From Phoronis australis (Eukaryota; Phoronida; Phoronidae), in the NCBI GenBank assembly GCA_002633005.1, contig NMRA01000114.1:336835-400834 (forward strand): a stretch of 64,000 nt of DNA, given 5' to 3'. Position 1 is the stretch's first letter, and each line of letters opens with the position of its first letter. The notes below the pieces were generated by a model that worked only from the letters and a program-made list of their open reading frames with translations, ran no database searches and was not told the DNA's origin. A program made the position numbers and the translations under genes. This document shows positions 22,806-35,137 of the stretch, piece by piece.

Positions 22806-25128
22806 CGTCTTCTTCATTGAAAGTTCAACTGAAGGATCCTTTGCCGGTAATTGGGATACCTACCCAAACAAATGAGTAATAAATTGTATCCGATTCATGT
22901 AGTTTACCAAAGGAAGCATCCGTTGACGAGAGAATAAGTACATTTTGGGTTTTTGAAAATAGCCATTGAATTCTAGCAGACGATGCAGAACGTTTTCGTC
23001 ACGTTACAATTCCAGTAATGACGAGTTGTATTTTCTGTCTCTCAAAGATCTGACTCGTAGACACCAATTTCAACCAGAAAGTGACAATTCGAAGAAGAAA
23101 ACTTATCTGAAACTAATTTTTGATCTCGAATCATCATCAAAATTTTAGGGCACAAACATTAATTTCCCTCCATTCATAGGAATCCTAAACGTTAATTTGT
23201 GATTCCGTCTTCAGATCGTGTGTTATTTTTTGTAAATTAATAGGGAACATATGCGTTTATTCGCAATATTTGCGAATACTTTTGGGAAATTTGGATGGCT
23301 GCAGGAAATTTCATATTTTTGGAATCTTTGTTAAAATGAAAAATTGGGTGGATGAGTGTACAAAAACTGTTATGGTGGAGAGAAACCACATCTGTTACAA
23401 AATAATGCGTAAGGCATAACGTCAGTCCTAGTCAAGCAAATCATAAATATAAGTGATGTCGTTTTGTACCAGCAATTATACAAGACAGTTGCCTTAGTAA
23501 CAGTTATATTGTCGTTATACCAGGCTGGCTGATTTTGAAATTCTTCATTCTTGTCAGCGTCCCGAATTTGGGCGAAGTAAACCAACACCTCAAACCAAAA
23601 TAATTTTGTCATTTTCTGTTAACAAATATCGTAAAAAGCACGACCTCCAAATGAACCTTACGACCACCGTTTGTTTAACAGCAACTACTTTCAAAAGCAT
23701 TGCTTGAAACAAGTTTGGGGAACCAGGATAGCTTAAGAGATTTGATAAAATGTTCATTTGCAATTTTTTGTGAAAAGTATCATTTCAGGTCTCTTTATCC
23801 TATCACTTTGCCACGGCAAACACACTTGAAAAACATTCAGTAGTTCATTACCTTTAATTGGTACGTGGATGGTGATGGCGAAAACAAGGAGCAAATGAAC
23901 AGATTAGGTAAGAGCTACGAGACGACTTTAATTACAATAATTCCGCCAAGGAGAGTTGACAATGATCATAGTTGGCGTAATTAGTTCATATTTTGTAAAT
24001 GTCACTGCATACTGAATTTTCCTGAAGAATTGTATCAAGCGGCACCAACGGTCCAATTAATATATAAAATGGATACTTTCGGATAAATGCCTGACTAAAT
24101 TCTTCACAGCAACTGTGAGGGATTCATATTCTAATATCATTGAGTCTTGATTGGGCAGAAGTCTTTTGAATCATTGAAATTATTTCTCTGCTGGTTTATT
24201 TATTAATTTCTATAACCTCTCTGGTCCATTACCTTTTTATGTTACTATTACACCCTGACAATTTTCACATTTTGGTAACAAAAATAAATATTTTATAATC
24301 CAGTCAAGTAAGCCAAATAATAATTATATGTATTATTAAATTATCTGTCGATTGCTTCTGCTATAATCATACACCGTCAAAAACTGACGCAGGAGTTTCT
24401 AATGGCATTACTCTTAGGCAATTCGATCGAAAAACGGCGAAGTTGCGAAAAGTTTTAGAGGCGGTAAATTCCATAAGAATAACCAAAACCGGAACAAACG
24501 AATGCAAACAAGTGCCACTCATGCCCGGCGCTACCTCAGCCAGCGCGAGATCTAAGTTGGCTTTCCAGGGATAGAGTTCTATGTCTTAATTAGCGTCTTA
24601 TTCACAATACAGATAAATACGAAGCCACCTTAGCGTCATCTTGGCATTGTCACTCTGAACTTGCATTGAACCTTCGTAATTTAAAGTGGCCTCGAGTTCA
24701 CCTAACGTCACCTTATCTCTGAAGTGTTGGGAATACCAGCCACTATGTGCAATTATGCATACATACAAAGAACATACACTTATTGTTGAATTTGTCATTG
24801 TTTAAATGAATATCAATAATATTGTTGTCGAGTTTGTTATTATTTTTATTACTATTATTTTTGTAACAGACTGTTAAACTATTATCAGTATTATAACTGT
24901 TATTCGGATTTTAATAATAATAATTATATAATTTCTATTCTTGATGTTGTTGTGGTTGTCGTTGTCGTTGTGGTTGTCGTTGTTGTTGCCAGGCACCTAC
25001 ATCCGAACTAATGCATTTTCCAGGAATTTCTCCAGTCAAATGCATCACGTTAGTACCGTTACCATAAAATTCGGTAATTGAGCGCATGCACCTATTTGTG
25101 AAGCTGCGCCTAATACGCAGCTCTAGTC
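22806..25128. other. AT-rich non-coding stretch
   Basis: There is no supported exon. A short frame at 23370-23612 minus has no opsin N-terminal features and no usable splice site. A GTT/GTC-rich simple-sequence patch lies at 24940-24990. The first opsin exon could be here but was not detected. Confidence 0.5.
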
Positions 25129-25556
25129 CAAGGTACCTTAACTACACGGTCACGGACGCATGAACACGACTCACGTACCTGCAAACACCGATCACTGACT
25201 CACAAACACGGGAACGGACTCACAAACACGGGAACGGACTCCCAAGACACGATCCATTCACTCAAATACACGGGACACGGACTCACATTCACGAAGAAAT
25301 ACGGTTAACGGACCGCCAAACACGGGTCACGGACAAAATGTAGATGTCAGCTGACAAAGGTAGCCGATGAGTCCGTGACCCGTGTTTGTTCGTGAATGTG
25401 AGTCCGTGTCCCGTGTATTTGAGTGAATTGGTCGTGTTTTGTGAGTCCGTTCCCGTGTTTGTGAGTCAGTGAACGGTGTTTGCAGGTGCATGAGTCGTGT
25501 TCATGCGTCCGTGTCCGTGTTTATGAGTCCGTTAACCGCGTAGTTTAGGTACCTTG
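25129..25556. mobile_element. Palindromic foldback transposon, copy 2
   Basis: It has the same ends and tandem internal units as 16756-17149. The flanking 5-bp direct repeat is TAGTC (25124-25128, 25557-25561). The left arm has an extra tandem unit (ACTCACAAACACGGGAACGG twice in a row). A solo terminus of the family lies at about 25740-25759. Confidence 0.9.
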
Positions 25557-26080
25557 TAGTCGGTGGGCCATATCTCATAGCGCTCATCATTGTGAGTACT
25601 TTAGGGGGGCAACCTAGTTCTTTCTATGTAGGAAAACAGTGGGACGCGGGGATAATTCGGTTTCTCTTGACAACTTTATGAATAAGTACAGAGTTTTTTG
25701 CGCTTGAATTGCATTGCGACTGACAAGTTTTTTTCGGGTCGTGTAGTTGAGGTACCTCGAACAAATTACTCGTTTATTGTTGAAAGCGTGTATGCAAATG
25801 TCATTATAGCCTATAGAGTTTTATTTTTGTGGCTCTGCATATGAATGTATAACGTTACAATCATGCCCGCTATGACACCTGACAAATTCTAAGTTATTTA
25901 CCAATACTGTTCGTGACGTCAGTATCTATTACAATTGTTCAGTCTACTACTTTATTAACAGTTTTAGCATTAACTATCTTAAAGACAATTTTCACCAAAG
26001 TCTTTCTTTTTAAGTGGTTCCAACATCACACAATACCGGGATTTTTCCGTAGATAATCCCACCCGGAAAATCATACGCCG

Positions 26081-26104
26081 AATAAACGCCCATGGGCGTT
26101 TATT
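26081..26104. repeat. Perfect 24-bp palindrome
   Basis: The 24 bases are exactly self-complementary, centred on CCCATGGG. They sit between two imperfectly inverted segments (about 26041-26072 and 26145-26180), so this may be the centre of a larger decayed palindrome. Confidence 0.75.
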
Positions 26105-26603
26105 TTGGTGTTACAACATCTAACGTCACGTGTCTAGATAAGTAGTGGGACGATTATTCGGAAAATTTCCTCTAAAAAACCCACTCGGCGTTACAATTTC
26201 AGTGTTGGTGAACTATGCATTTAGAAATTTCACAAACAGCTTTGTGTAAGAATGCCAAAATATGAAAACTTCTTAATCTAGCCCTACGTGTAGATATTTG
26301 GGAACCAACAAGAATCGCAAAGTTTTGAAAACGCGAACATTTATAAAACCACTTTTTTCTTTACGGACACGGCTTCCGTCCACATGCTCTCGAGAGTGGG
26401 TTTCTTTCCCTTTAACGATACTGGATCGAGCTCCGTAGATGCAAGAATCTCGCGGCTATTGTTCACAACTGTCCATAGTCAAAAACGCAACGTTTTCAAA
26501 ATGCTTGTGTCATGATCGTATTAATTTTAGAGTATTCGTGGGAACGGAAAACGTTGAAGTGTAAAGAAATTTTTGTTTTCTGTGGTATTGGCGAATCCGT
26601 TTG

Positions 26604-26604
26604 N

Positions 26605-26695
<91 letters not shown>

Positions 26696-26696
26696 T
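26604..26696 (+). repeat. CA then TA microsatellite with N
   Basis: An N precedes a long CA run that changes into a TA run. Frames read through it are low-complexity artefacts and were not called. Confidence 0.9.
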
Positions 26697-27018
26697 TGAA
26701 AACGTTACGAAAACGACTGGTGTGGACGGAGAGCTTTTTAAAGACGCAATGGATAGAATTTTATCTAACGTTGAACCATTACATGCGCGTACCTGGCCAA
26801 AAAATGGGAGGGCTCAATTTTTTTATAAGTTGGTCCTTTTACTAAGATTCACAGGGTACGTTCAGGTCTATGAATTGTGCTTTCGACGAATTTCGGTAGT
26901 TCCTGCCTTTTTAGTTAACTTTTGTCTCGTATTCTACTTTTTGCGGAGCTTTTGTTTCTCTGAGGCGGACCTTTTTGCCCACTTCGCGAAATAGGGGACT
27001 CGTTCGGGCCCCCTCGAG

Positions 27019-27036
27019 CCCNNNCCCCCCCCCCCG
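27019..27036. other. Assembly NNN followed by poly-C
   Basis: An assembly discontinuity at a C homopolymer, preceded by GGGCCCCCTCGAGCCC, which resembles the C-rich subterminal part of the hAT-like ends in this window. Confidence 0.7.
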
Positions 27037-27726
27037 TTATTTTAGATATATTTTCTGGACAATCATAGTGAAAGCTTTAAGCTGCATCTTCTTTTCCTCA
27101 AAATTTCTGAATTACCACAGAGTAAAAGCTAGACAACTCACTCAAAAACAGTATAAATGTTCCAATCACGTCGTCTTCTAGTGCAGAAAGTTTTGACTGA
27201 AACTTGTCGTCTGTCCTATTCTTCATGACTTCCCAAGTATAGGTAGCTTCTTTGTTCGAGTGTTGACTCTTCTTAGCTCACCGTAGCTCTGTGATGTTTT
27301 CGTCAACGTCACCTACATATAGCTCTAGATTTTTAACGAAGCATCCAGGGTGTTAATTGAAAACCAGCAAAGAAGGAGGAACTCAATAACATTTGTCTTT
27401 GTTTCTCCGTAATTGTAGTCACGGATTGTGTAGAACGGTGGATTGCATAAAGCTACAAAATGAACACTCCTGTCTACTTACTGTTAAGTTAAAGATTCTC
27501 TCTTTTTAATGTCACCAGTTTAATTTTAGGACGGAATGAGTCTCACGCTTTAGAAGACGTGATTAAAACAAGAATATTTCGAAAACTACAGCCTTGTATG
27601 TATTAAATTAAATGTTTTTTACCATCAAATCTTGTACGATGGTGAAAAATGAAGTTGCCATTCAACTGTGGCTGCAATTTTGTTGGTGCACCAACACAAA
27701 TTAACAATTTCAACTTAAAATTCTAA

Positions 27727-27785
27727 ATAAAATTTTGTTTCCTTGGGGGGGCTTGACCCCCTTGGCTCCTCTGAATCCGCCACTG
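27727..27785 (-). mobile_element. hAT-like transposon terminus (solo)
   Basis: G-run and C-run segments followed by TGAATCCGCCACTG, the reverse complement of the CAGTGGCGGA-type end seen at 813. Confidence 0.4.
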
Positions 27786-28810
27786 CCACTGATAGAGACT
27801 ATTTCCATGTCCACTCCCAAGTTCAGTGCCTTTTGGATGTAACATTTCATTGGCGTCCTTCAAATAACTCCGTCAGTAGTACCAAGCTTTTCTATAAAAC
27901 TCAACCCATTGAAAAATATTAATACGAATCTTTCTTCACCGCTTAAAGGATTTTAAAATGAAACGTTCTATTTTTAGTCATAGAATTTACGAAATTTAAA
28001 ATTGAACGCAATATTTCACTAACCATTATCTTTCTTGTACACAGTGTTGAGTTCTTATCATATCATTATCGCATATGCCTACCAGCCGCGGGTTCCTCCC
28101 CTCATACATTAAGCGCTGCTCCGACCCGTATTGGAATCTGGCCCGTATTGGAATGACGTCATCAAATAAATGTAAGTAGTTTCTGGCCCGTATTGGAATA
28201 AGCGGACGCTTTCGTTTCGTTGCTCTTGGTGTGTTGAAGTGTGCAGGATTTCTTGTGTTAAATGCGTGAGATATAAGAGTTATTTAGTTGTGCAAATTGA
28301 AAAAGAATCATCAAAATTGGACAATGTTTGAGAAATTTATGCATTTTTTGTCTATGAATTCCATGCATTTTTAGCGTTACGAGTGGCCATTTTAAAAATT
28401 ACAATTTTCAACTGTCAGCAGTAGGAAAGAAAATTCATTTTATTAAGTAAGCAACTGATATGACCGGGAATAACTTGAGTCACTTTCAGAATCACTTACT
28501 TAGACGAAGTTGTGCTTAATCATTGAGAAATGCTAGGGTTCATCATAAAACAAATACTCGTTATGAAATTTGCCAGTTCTGTGTTTCTAACCCTTACCTA
28601 CTGTAAAAAAGGTTAAAAACTAAAGTTCACACTGTGCAATAAAAAGAACTGCAGAATATGTTAGCCTAGGCAACACAGCAAATTATTCAATATCTAAACA
28701 AATCAAAAGTTTGAATATTAACTGGGTTCTGCTATGTTGAAAATGGGCCAAAAAGGCTAACAAAATGTACTGTACGTAGCCCCATGTGGAATTCAGTAAC
28801 ACAAAGGGTC

Positions 28811-29066
28811 ATTACTCTGCGCGTGTAGCATTAACCACACTTTTAATCAAGTTAACAATTACTCCCTCATCGGGGCTCATAATGCACCGGAAGAAGTCAA
28901 TTAGTGGAAAGGTCATCAAAAAATTAACATGTAATTTCTCCTACAATTTTAAAGAATTCCTTTTCATATTGGTAAACGGGTTGCTGTCAGTAACTTCCCA
29001 TAATAATTCCAGTAATACGCACGCGCAGAGTCCATTATTGTCACGCCGTGACAATAATCAATCTAG
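28811..29066 (+). mobile_element. Helentron-like non-autonomous element, copy 2
   Basis: A short (256 bp) relative of 20993-22577. It has the same 5' end, the subterminal inverted repeat at 29020-29031, one hairpin (29034-29058) and the CTAG-T end. The interior matches the right part of copy 1. It is nested inside the inverted-repeat-bounded region. Confidence 0.75.
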
Positions 29067-29206
29067 TTTTAAATGAAATTATTGCTTTTTAAATAACAAC
29101 ATGGTGCTTATTATCAATAAAGAAAATTTTAATTTTAATGTTGTATGGCCATTTTTAAATGGCCATACAACATTATGTTACCATGTGATGCAGAAACAGT
29201 GATGTA

Positions 29207-30313
29207 GTGTACGTACCCTTTTTGTAGAGTACGTACCCCGATGTTTACACATGCCATGAAATTAAAATATCACTTGGTAAGTGAAAAACATTGGTCATAG
29301 ACAATGTCCTTCCTTAAAAATGTTAGGTTAAGAGGGTTATTGCAAATGCATTTGTTTTGAGTGATTCACAAAGGCTTCGATTAAAATTCACATCTTACCA
29401 GCAGCTTCTGTTTTTTCATCGTCTCTGATGTTCCATTTTCTTTAAAAAATGAAGTAAATTTTCTTCATTGCACAGTGGAGCAGACGACGGAAACAAAGTC
29501 GTAGTGCGCAGCGCCACTTCCCGTCGCAGTAGTAGTAGATTCCAAGTATTTTTATACACCTGACAAGTCATTGAAATGTCGTGTACGTACCCCCTGTGTA
29601 GTGTACGTATCTTCAACTTCTGTGCTATAAAGTATTGCCCACAAGTATTTTTACATACTGCTGTTCTCATGAACAATACTGATGTTTCCAGAATACATCC
29701 AGTCTGACAAAAAACAATGGACATTAATAAACTTGTGCGCAATAAAATGCCAAACAGGACTTGGCTAGTAACATCCTAGGAGACACATCATGTGACAACT
29801 GATTTTGCAGAGACAGGTTCTCTATCTCTCAATACAACTTGCAACAAAACAACTAGTAGAGGCAGCACAACACTCGAGATCATCCCATACTTTTTTAACT
29901 TAGACAAAATTTGACGTTGATTGACGGTGCGTAGTGTACGTACCCCCCAACTAGTACCATTTTTTTCTGTTTACAAGTTGAATACTGGGCCTAGCATTGC
30001 TTTAACTTTTGACCAATTGGTGAATGTGTTGAAAACTAGGCAAATAGCACCAATAAAGTTTTTGAAAAAAGTAATTACCTGTCATTTTCTTTTAGTAAAC
30101 ATCATACTGCAAGAGAAGAAGTTCTCATTATACTGTGTTAAGATATGCAATGTATCATCATCTAGAACAACTTGATCAGCACGGTAATAACTATTCTTAC
30201 TTTAGTATGTGATACTTCTTCAATTTGATCAAGAACTTATGAAATTAATTGCTACGTTATGAATTTTTGCATGTTAGAAGTTGGCTGTGACCACAAGTTG
30301 TAGTGTACGTGCC
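29207..30313 (+). repeat. Scattered GTAGTGTACGTACCC motif cluster
   Basis: Six matches to GTAGTGTACGTACCC or close variants occur near 29207, 29223, 29578, 29600, 29933 and 30299, always in the same orientation and with irregular spacing. They are absent elsewhere as far as I can see. Confidence 0.65.
29358..29525 (+). repeat. Dispersed repeat, copy 2 (partner of 1355-1530)
   Basis: Same orientation and extent as the copy at 1355. It lies within the inverted-repeat-bounded region. Confidence 0.75.
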
Positions 30314-32222
30314 CTTTTATACAACTGCGATGCATTAGGCTATAAAATTTTATTCGGTGATTCTTGTGCAAAAGTATTTTAGATTGCAAACCTGGAATGA
30401 TGGTACTTGAAAATAACCCAGCTTTTAAAGTTACATGACAACCTTCATTTTTTACCAAAAGTGGCCACCGAATATAGACCTTGATTGTGATTTGCCCGAC
30501 AGTGTAAGTGGTTCATTGGCAGAAAGAATATCCGTCCTCAGATCTTATAGAGATGACTGTCATTGACACCATGTCTGTTCTCTGGAAATGTAAAAACAGA
30601 ATGATTATTTAAGTTACATCCACGTAAATGAACCCTGACGCCGATGAATTTGCTTTGCTGTTCACAGATTGAAATTGGGTTATGTTTATTGAAAAACGAA
30701 TAAACTACCATTACCATTCAGTGTCATGCATGATTCAGTTGACTCAAAAGTATCTTACCCCCATTGCGACATCCTAGATCTGACTATGAGGCATTATCCG
30801 CGGAATAGCTTCTGGCATATCAAGCTCTTAGAGGAGCCTCATCTCTACCTCCAGTCAAGACAGTGTGCTAGAAATTCCTGTGAAGCTGTTGACTGAAGTT
30901 AAAGATTTTTTACCAATACGACTGTCGCTTTGCACTCTTGTGACTAAGTTTTTCACCACATTTACCTCAGTCTTGGGAGTTCTTTGGTGGATTCAATGCA
31001 TCTTTGCTTTATTAGGATACGTCAGCCCCTTTTCAAACAGTTTTGATGTACTTTGCACCACCTTTAGCACATCTTTAATTTTGTTGGCCATCGTGTTTGT
31101 TTGAACATGCACCATTTCTTTGGTACTTATGAACACCCCCATAAGCATACCATTTGTGGCATAGTTGCACTCATGTGCATATTTCAATGCTTCACATTAG
31201 TGTGGTTAAATTTACAATGGATTAAGTCTAAATAAAAACTATGTGTATTCCCCCTCACGAGAGCAACATTATACTGTGTGCGGGACACAAGCCATTCATT
31301 TTGAATCTGAAAAAGCAATTATTTTTTATTTAATTTTAAATCGCCTGGTTTGGTTACGAAAATAAATGTAGGCAACAATTGAAAATTGAAATATAAAACC
31401 TTTACTTGGCTGCATGTACTTATTCCTCTCAAAGTAGTCGAACATACTGTGCCTTGTATATTTGTTATATCTATTATACCTTTTCAGGGTTGTTTATAGG
31501 GTGTCAATATGATGGCAACCTGTCCAACCGGGTGCAGATTCAAACCTCAAGATCTACGATGTTGTCAAAAGAGTGCATGAGTAGTGTTTCATGCCAGGTG
31601 AAAAAGATTGTGGTAAGGGTCTTTGCGGGTGTGCAGTGAACTTTCATTAAACTATTCTGCAGAACATGTCCCACTAGCCGCTGCAATCCATATTTAGGAC
31701 ATATTGTGGAGAAAAAACCGTGTTCCCTCATGCAAAGTGTGTCAAAGGGTTTTTGTGATGGTATTGTGAGCTTGTACATATGAACGAACTTAAGTGCACT
31801 CATAATCGGCAAGTTTAGCTTTCCACATTAAGTTCCATTCTCATGTTCATGGCTTGCTGGCGGAACTCCCAATTGTTATAAAAAATTATCATGGGTTCAA
31901 CTCCCACTACCAGTCAATATGCAGTAATCTGGCTGCCATCTTAGTGGAGATGACGATTCCCACAAACTAATGTCTTCATCATTCTGGAATTTGGATTTGA
32001 AATCTGACTGCAATGGCAAATAGTTGTTTTATATTCGATGCAATACTCAAAAAGTATAATCTTATATTAATGATTGATTAAAGCTTTGCAGGACTGCACG
32101 GATGTCCTTTAATGCACTCACATGCTTCTATTTTAATTAAGACGGCTCCTCCTTGATTTTTATCAAATGTCATGCACCTGTTAGTGGCACTTACATGTTT
32201 TAAAAAGAGCTTCTAATTTCAG

Positions 32223-33251
32223 GAAAATATTTGGTGGAGCTATACTTGTGTCTTCTCTTCTACCACGACTAGATGAGTAAGTAGATCTATGTGTCAAGTG
32301 GTGTTCTGGGAGACATCATCATTTTGTCTCCTGCTTCACTCTTTTTAAGATCACTCTAATGAATCTCCCAATACCATAATGGAACTTCAGAGTATGAGTA
32401 GGAGCATTTAGATAAACGTGTTCAGCTATCATATTCAGTATGATACTGGAATTGAAAAAAATGTTCTGTGTAATTCAATATAATTTGCTCTTTCAAATAG
32501 TTCAACCATGTTCTTGTTAATCAAAGCAGTCATTTATTAGTACATGCCATATAGAGGAACCCTTGGTCAATACAGTGCTTATATAATGTTAATAACATGT
32601 AATTATTCCTTCATTTTACGGCTGACAGTCTAGTAATTTTGTGCGTATTCACTAACCTAATAGTGCTATACTTTTCCTCACTGTATGCCATGTCTTTGCC
32701 AAAACCTTTTGCTTTTGATTAACTTCTTCATCTAGTGTTGGTGCTTCTTGCACTTATAACGTTCAGTAGCCTTATGCTACATTCATCTTATTTATCTCTA
32801 TCTGAAGCTACAATTATATTTATTTTGAGTTTCTTTTATAATGTGCAGAAGCACTTGTACTTCACATATTCGTGATTTGAAACTTTTCCTTTGGCCTGTG
32901 TTTCCTTCAAAGAATATTTTAGCAATGGACAATATTTAATATGGAACATTATACTAATTTTAAAAACTGTCATTACCCTATGCATTGTGTCTATTTCGAG
33001 GTTATCGAATGAATACGTGACTATGAATTGATGGTGTTACTCTGCTAGATCTTGTTTCCTTATCCCATAAACATCTTGTGCAGTTAAAGTTTTTATTTAC
33101 GTTTTAAAAGGCATGCAGCGGTAGCGGATAGTTACAACAGGGAGCATCTAAAGCTGTTGGTGAGGAGGATGGCACTGATGAACAGGAAGCTGTACTATGT
33201 GGACTACACGATATGTTTAGACCGACAGCGACTGCACACACTTTTGTCGAG
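32223..33251 (+). CDS. Two internal exons of an unidentified gene
   Basis: Exon 32223-32276 (AATTTCAG acceptor, GTAAGT donor) and exon 33111-33251 (acceptor TTTTAAAAG, donor GAG|GTAATG) join in phase 2. They form an uninterrupted product reading RKIFGGAILVSSLLPRLDE and then a 47-residue basic helical segment (HAAVADSYNREHLKLLVRRM onward, ending LHTLLSR). The first residue depends on an unseen upstream exon. I do not recognise the family. The first exon is hydrophobic and could span or approach a membrane; the second looks amphipathic. Upstream and downstream partners were not found. It could be a host gene into which transposons inserted, or a captured gene fragment. Confidence 0.5.
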
Positions 33252-33811
33252 GTAATGCGACTTAAAAAATCTTCATAATTTTCCTCACATTTTTGTTCTT
33301 TGGTTTAAGAGATGACGAACTTCATCCATCGAGGGAGGGGTGTAACATGATGAGCTCAGTACCAAAGATTTTATAGTATCTTTGTCAGTACTTTACTCTT
33401 TGTTTGTACTGTCAGCTGCAATTAATCATGGCCAACAACATTATATATAGTGTATGCTAGTGGCTGTGTAGCCTCACTCATGCTTTGTATACTGTAGAGT
33501 TCAAATCACTTTATACATACTCTATGTACATATAAACAAGTCTCTTTTGCCTTAGTCTTGATAGTACATAAAATATTACAGGGAACAGTGTTCTTCACAA
33601 ATACTTAAAGGCAAAGGCAACGTTTTTCATGTCATTTTTAGTAAAAATAAGGCTCGTTGATTATACCAGGCATATTTTAATTGATTACTCGTCCCTTACT
33701 ACAGAAGTGACGTTTAGGAAGTCCATAATTACGCGCCACTGTTGAGTCAGTCATTGTTCTATCTCGGCTGTGATAAGTTCTCTCATTGTTTACTTTTGTT
33801 TACCAGTCAGT

Positions 33812-33960
33812 CAACATGCCACACAGTTGTTGCATACCGTACTCGTTATCGTCTCGCGCACTCTGGGTGTACCATTACATGCTTTCCAAAAGATGACACA
33901 CTTCGACACACTTGGCTCGTTTATCTGAAGAACGCAGGGCTACTCGTCCACGCAACGTAG
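33812..33960 (+). pseudogene. THAP-domain remnant
   Basis: A start MPHSCC in one frame is followed, after a shift, by CFPKDDTLRHTWLVYL in the other. This matches the FPxD...R..W core of THAP zinc-finger domains found in P-element-like and Kolobok-like transposases and in THAP proteins. The frameshift, the missing second half and an early stop make it non-functional. It lies in the right part of the inverted-repeat-bounded region, consistent with transposase debris. Confidence 0.45.
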
Positions 33961-34309
33961 AACTGAGTATAAGAGAATTACCGAGTGCGCCATCGGATTA
34001 CGAAAGAGATATGTATGCTGAATTGATGAAGGTACAAAACAATACCTGAAGAAGGGTGCCCTACCATCGCTGTTGAATCCCTGTAGTGCACCATTGCCAC
34101 GCCCGAGAAGTGCATTTTTGAAACGAGAAGCCTTGCGAGCTGTGGTCCGACTACAGTGACTGGAGGCACTTCATCCACGGTCACCTGTGCCTCCGCGAAC
34201 GTACCCCAGAGCGTGCAATTCGGGGAACTAGCAGTAATTCGCCCTGTGAAATATGGCTCAGGCTGGAAGAAGAGGGAGGAAGCTCTCTAGTACAGGAAAC
34301 ATGGCCTCC

Positions 34310-34341
34310 TTGCCTCCCCCCCCCCCTTAAATCCGCCACTG
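34310..34341 (-). mobile_element. hAT-like transposon terminus (solo)
   Basis: A long C run followed by TTAAATCCGCCACTG, the same kind of end as at 27785. Confidence 0.4.
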
Positions 34342-35037
34342 ATTTATATGCAAATTGTTCAAATTGTTACCTTCGGAAACGTTCTAATCGACTAATTAAC
34401 ACACATTCCAATACGGGCCCGCTTGATGGGAATCCCTGGGACGGCGATAGGGACCGCCTAAAGAGTCGAAAAAAAAAACGCCTCTTCCGAATTATGATCA
34501 GACCATTTCACAATTTAATGTTTAATATGAAAGTGGCTCACGGGTTGACACAAAGTGACATCATTGCCGGAGCCTGCATTCGCGTCATGATGATTTTTAA
34601 GCCGAAGATGATCGCCGCGCGATTCTAATACGGGCCCGGCTTGTACAAAGCACAGGCGTCCTCAGCTTCTGATCGTTCCCAAAACACTAGTATTACATAT
34701 ACAGTGTTGGGGACGATCAAAAGCTGCATGAGGACTGACGCTTCAGTGTTGTACAAAGATTGAAGATTTATAGCAACACGACGTTGCACTTGTGAGTATG
34801 AACTATATTAAACTATGAAACGAAACCTTGATTTCATAAAAAATACCGAATTACAAAGTTTTGTATTCAATTTATCGTTTTACAGGCAATCGTAAAATAT
34901 ATTCCAATACGGGCCGCCGTATTAGAGTTCCAATGCGGGAACGGCCCGTATCGGAATATTCCGATTTGGACCGAATTCCAATACGGGCCGGAACAGCGCT
35001 ACCTTTTGGAAAACCCAAAAACAACTAAGCAATTGTA

Positions 35038-35056
35038 AACAACATGGCGGACACCT
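35038..35056 (+). promoter_or_regulatory. YY1-like element near a probable transcription start
   Basis: AACATGGCGGACA fits the YY1-type motif (AANATGGCGGC) that often overlaps metazoan transcription starts. It lies 38 bp beyond the inverted-repeat end and about 90 bp before the first ATG of the next gene. The ATG within it opens a four-codon upstream frame. Confidence 0.4.
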
Positions 35057-35137
35057 GATGGCAACGATGTAAATTTTGTTTATAACGTTTACTTTTAGCA
35101 ATTCTTCCTGAAAAGGTTGTCAGAAAGTACTTTATTG

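Larger units (their letters stand above)
28112..35000. mobile_element. 6.9-kb region bounded by inverted repeats
   Basis: The left end (AGCGCTGCTCCGACCCG) and right end (CGGGCCGGAACAGCGCT) are inverted copies over about 26 bp. The motif GCCCGTATTGGAAT recurs near both ends: 28124, 28141 and 28186 on the left, and 34405, 34622, 34901, 34944 and 34975 on the right, mostly inverted there. Subterminal repeats of this kind are typical of transposase-binding sites. Inside lie a THAP-domain remnant, a Helentron-like copy, a repeat cluster and two host-like exons. No intact transposase and no target duplication were found. It may be one old composite transposon or two independent copies of a short element. 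Confidence 0.55.

Noticed and set aside
23370-23612. Candidate opsin first exon on the minus strand
   Set aside because: No TM1 sequence, and no donor giving phase 1 for joining to 20236.
16756-25556. CRISPR-like arrays of 20-bp repeats
   Set aside because: The units are contiguous or nearly so with no unique spacers, lie in inverted arms with target duplications, and the genome is eukaryotic.
26512-26994. 160-codon frame through the CA repeat
   Set aside because: It depends on an N and a dinucleotide run; the flanking parts show no family signal.
30865-31187. Membrane-protein-like frame on plus and helical frame on minus
   Set aside because: Both frames are open on opposite strands of the same DNA; neither has splice support or known motifs.
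28112-35000. Assignment to a named transposon superfamily
   Set aside because: No target duplication, no catalytic residues and only a broken THAP remnant; the ends alone do not decide it.
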